This document shows positions 61,087-64,000 of a stretch of DNA of 64,000 bases, piece after piece. The stretch's first letter is position 1. Each line of letters begins with the position of its first letter. The notes under the pieces were generated by a model that was not told the DNA's origin, made no database searches, and saw only the letters and a list, made by a program, of their open reading frames with translations. Source of the stretch: Sympetrum striolatum (lineage: Eukaryota > Arthropoda > Insecta > Odonata > Libellulidae). The stretch covers positions 2,046,001 through 2,110,000 of the forward strand of contig OX388348.1 in assembly GCA_947579665.1 (NCBI GenBank), given 5' to 3'. A program made the translations under genes and the position numbers.

Positions 61087-61160
61087 AAGCTACGCCAAGC
61101 GAAGCCAAGCAAAACCAGGAAATGCAAAGCGAGCCACCGAAGAAGTGCAAACCCAATTGG
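61087..61160 (+). repeat. 10-bp minisatellite block 4, contracted
   Basis: Two to three degenerate units and the shared tail; the most diverged of the four. Confidence 0.85.
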
Positions 61161-61305
61161 TAGTGTAGTTAAAATTTATCTTGTTTTTTTCAAATTTTAG
61201 GAAAAAAAACTTGATTTCTTGAAATCAAAAGTATTTTTGGCAAATCATTCGGTTTTCGTAATAATGATCTTCAATATTAGTCATAATTTGACATATATTT
61301 TCAAA

Positions 61306-63290
61306 CGCTTATATCTCGCTTATTTGCAATAATTGCGCAAAACGAATTCTTATTTAGTATCAACAATAAATATACCTACCACCAGAATTAATGGGTATCG
61401 ATTTCGAGCAATTTTAAATTTGCGATTTTTCAAATTTTCAAACGCTTATATCTCGCTTAATTGCAATGATAGCGCAAAACGAATGCCTATTTAGTATCAA
61501 CAAAAAATATACCTACCACCAAAATTAATAGTTATCGATTTCGAGCAATTTAAAATTCGCGATGTTTCAAATTTTCAAACGCTTATATCTCGCTTATTTG
61601 CAATGATAGCGCAAAACGAATGCTTATTTAGTATCAACAATAAATATACCTACCACCAGAATTAATAGGTATTTAATTCAAGGAATTTTAAATTTGCGAT
61701 TTTTCAAATTTTGAAACGCTTTTATCCTGCTTATTTGCAATGATATCGCAAAACGATTGCTTGTTTAGTATCAACAATAAATATACCTACTACCAGAATT
61801 AATTGGTATCGATTTCGAGCAATTTTAATTTTGCGATTTTTCAAATTTTCAAACGCTTATATCTCGCTCATTAGCATTGATATCGCAAAACAATTTTTTT
61901 TAGTATCAAGAATAAATATACCTACCACCAGAATTAATAGGTAACGATCTCGAGCAATTTTAAATTTGCGATTTTTCAAATTTTCAAACGCTTATATCTC
62001 GCTTATTTGCAATGATATCGCAAAACGATTGCTTAATTAGTATCAACAATAAATACACCTTCCACCACAATGAATATGTATCAATTTCGAGCAATTATAA
62101 ATTTTCGATTTTTTAAATTTTCGAACGCTTATATCTCGCTTATTTGCAATGATATCGCTAACCGAATGCATGTTTAGTATCAACAAAAAATATACCTACC
62201 ACCAGTATTAATGGGTATCGATTTCGAGCAATTTTAAATTTGCGATTTTTCAAATTTTCAAACGCATATATCTCGCTTATTTGCAATGATATCGCAAAAC
62301 GATTGCTTGTTTAGTATCAACAATAAATATACCTACCACCAGTATTAATTGGTATCGATCTCGAGCAATTTTAAATTTGCGATTTTTCAAATTTTCAAAC
62401 GCTTATATCTCGCTTATTTGCAATGATATCGCAAAACGATTGCTTGTTTAGTATCAACAATAAATATATCTACCACCGGAATTAATAAGTTTCGATTTCG
62501 AGCAATTTTAAATTTGCGATTTTTCAAATTTTCAAACGCTTATATCTCGCTTATTTGGAATGATATCACAAAACGATTGCTTGTTTAGTATCAACAATAA
62601 ATATACCTACCACAAGAATTAATGGGTATCGCTTTCGAGCAATTTTTAATTTGCGATTTTTCAAATATTCAAACGCTTATATCTCGCTTATTTGCAATGA
62701 TATCGCAAAACGGTTGCTTGTTTACTATCAACAATAAATATACCTACCAACGGAATTAATGGGTATCGATTTCAAGCAATTTAAAATTTGCGATTTTTCA
62801 AATTTTCAAACGCTTAAATCTCGCTTATTTGCAATGATATCGCTAACCGATTGCTTGCTTAGTATCAACTATAAATATAACTTCCACCAGAATCAATACG
62901 TATCGATTTCGAGCTATTTTAAATTTGCGATTTTTCAAATTTTCAAACGCTTATATCTCGCTAATTTGCAATGATATCGCTAAACGATTGCTTGTTTAGT
63001 ATCAATAATAAATATACCTACCACAAGAATTAATAAGTATCGATTTCGAGCTATTTTAAATTTGCGATTTTTCAAATTTTCAGACGCTTATATCTCGCTT
63101 ATTTGTAATGATATCGCTATATGATTGTTTGTTTAGTAACAACAATAGATATACCTACCACCAGAATTAATGGGTATCGATTTCGAGCAATTTTAAATTT
63201 GCGATTTTTTAAATTTTCAAACGCTTATATCTCGCTTATTTGTAATGATATCACAAAACGCTTGCATGTTTAGTATCAACAATAAATACC
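61306..63290 (+). repeat. 137-bp satellite array, about 14.5 copies
   Basis: The anchor cgcttatatctcgc (with small changes) starts at 61306, 61443, 61580, 61717, 61854, 61989, 62126, 62263, 62400, 62537, 62674, 62811, 62948, 63085 and 63222. Thirteen of the fourteen steps are exactly 137 bp and one is 135. Each unit also holds 'gcaatgatatcgcaaaacga', 'aaatatacctaccaccag' and 'tatcgatttcgagcaatttt'. Copies are roughly 90% alike by eye. No coding potential. Confidence 0.95.
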
Positions 63291-64000
63291 GAAAAAAGCA
63301 ACAAAAACAAATAATTTTAGCGAAATTTCAATTTTGATTCCTAAATTTTCGTTATTATATCGAGATATTATCGACAAAATCAGCAATAACGAATAGTTTA
63401 TCGATATTTCACTTTCTTTCCTCTTTAATTTTCTAAATTTTCCTCATTTTATCGTGAAATGACCGAAAATAGCAACAAAAACGAATAATTTTAGCAAAAT
63501 TTCAAGTTTCCTCCTCTTTGTCTTCCTAAATTCTACTCTTTTTGTCGAGATATGCCCGAAAAAAGCAACAATAGAGTAATTTTAGCGAAATTTCAATTTT
63601 TTTCCTCATTTTTTCTTTAATTTTCCTGATTTTATCATGATATGACCAAAATAAGCAATAAAAACGAATAAGTTTAGCAATATTTAAATTTTTTTCTTAA
63701 ATTTTCCTCATTGTATCGAGATATTATCGAAAAAAGCAGCAATAACGAATATTTTAGCGAAATTTCAATTTTTTTCCTCTTTTTTTTCCTTAATTTTCCT
63801 CATTTCATCGGGATATTATCGAAAAAAGAAAGAAACACGAATACTTTTACCGAAATTTCAATATTTTTCCTATTTATTTCCGTAATTTTCCACATTTTAT
63901 TGAGATATTATCCAAATTTGCAACAAAAAAGAATTATTTAAAGAAATTTCATTTTTTTCCTCTTTGTTTTCCCAAATTCTACTCTTTTAATCGAGATATG
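63290..64000 (+). repeat. About 89-bp satellite, runs off the window
   Basis: The anchor cgaaaaaagcaacaa or its variants starts near 63290, 63372, 63464, 63557, 63647, 63728, 63820 and 63913 (steps 81-93). Shared words are 'attttagcgaaatttcaatt' and 'tatcgagatattatc'. It abuts the 137-bp array directly and continues past 64000. Confidence 0.85.

Larger units (their letters stand above)
57937..61305 (+). repeat. 112-bp satellite with higher-order structure
   Basis: Monomers contain 'gaacaatctttgggttttt', 'cttcaataatagtcaaaatt' and 'aatttgttgaaataaaa'. The cttcaataat-type anchor recurs near 58358, 58471, 58583, 58693, 58807, 58921 and 59033, with steps of 110-114 bp. A composite block (monomers, a 10-bp minisatellite, then a 'ggaaatgcgaagcgaggcca' tail) appears four times, with minisatellites at 58106, 59151, 60346 and 61087. 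Blocks around the first two are nearly identical. Confidence 0.9.

Noticed and set aside
61306..63290. CRISPR-like regular repeats
   Set aside because: The 137-bp unit repeats throughout with no unique spacers, and the genome is eukaryotic. It is a satellite.

Overview
This window is eukaryotic, AT-rich (roughly one third G+C by eye) and gene-poor. It is most likely from an arthropod and probably an insect. The evidence is one exon with consensus splice sites that matches the DIP/Lachesin-type immunoglobulin family, plus a typical arthropod repeat load: RTE, CR1-like and Jockey-like LINEs, a Penelope-like fragment, hAT, Transib, and Tc1/mariner MITE remnants. There are no operons or bacterial-style genes. 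Nearly every open frame longer than 150 codons belongs to a transposable element. I read most of the window as intergenic or long-intron DNA.

Layout. 1-2834: AT-rich DNA with old diverged repeats. 2843-6069: a hAT transposon with an 8-bp target-site duplication and a decayed transposase. 7407-9120: a 5'-truncated CR1-like LINE with an almost intact reverse transcriptase and a TGTAGA tail. 9259-10822: an unusual element flanked by inverted repeats that holds eight tRNA T-arm/B-box motifs about 167 bp apart. 10828-23527: mostly unannotatable DNA with old dispersed repeats, a 141-bp foldback carrying tRNA-like ends, and isolated tRNA-derived fragments. 23528-28138: two oppositely oriented repeat blocks flanking an RTE LINE with one visible nonsense codon. 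28240-29230: a decayed LINE. 29953-30092: the immunoglobulin-domain exon on the minus strand. 32485-32561: a 77-bp mariner-like MITE. 33000-34880: decayed Jockey-like and other LINE remains. 41397-41780: a hairpin-rich foldback. 46285-48990: RTE pieces in permuted order around a Penelope-like GIY-YIG endonuclease fragment. 51231-55971: a LINE 3' stub, an RTE copy split by about 3.5 kb, and inside the split a Transib transposase fragment with a 386-codon open frame. 57800-64000: a satellite block in which a 137-bp satellite is interrupted by a 112-bp satellite with periodic 10-bp minisatellite inserts, followed by an 89-bp satellite that runs off the end.

Working together. The autonomous families seen (RTE, CR1-like, Jockey-like, Penelope-like, hAT, Transib) are self-encoded mobile elements, and apart from the RTE at 24396-27500 and the Transib frame all look inactive. 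The only convincing host feature is the DIP-like exon, whose other exons must lie in unrecognised stretches or outside the window. The least explained structures are the B-box array, the two foldbacks and the higher-order satellite.
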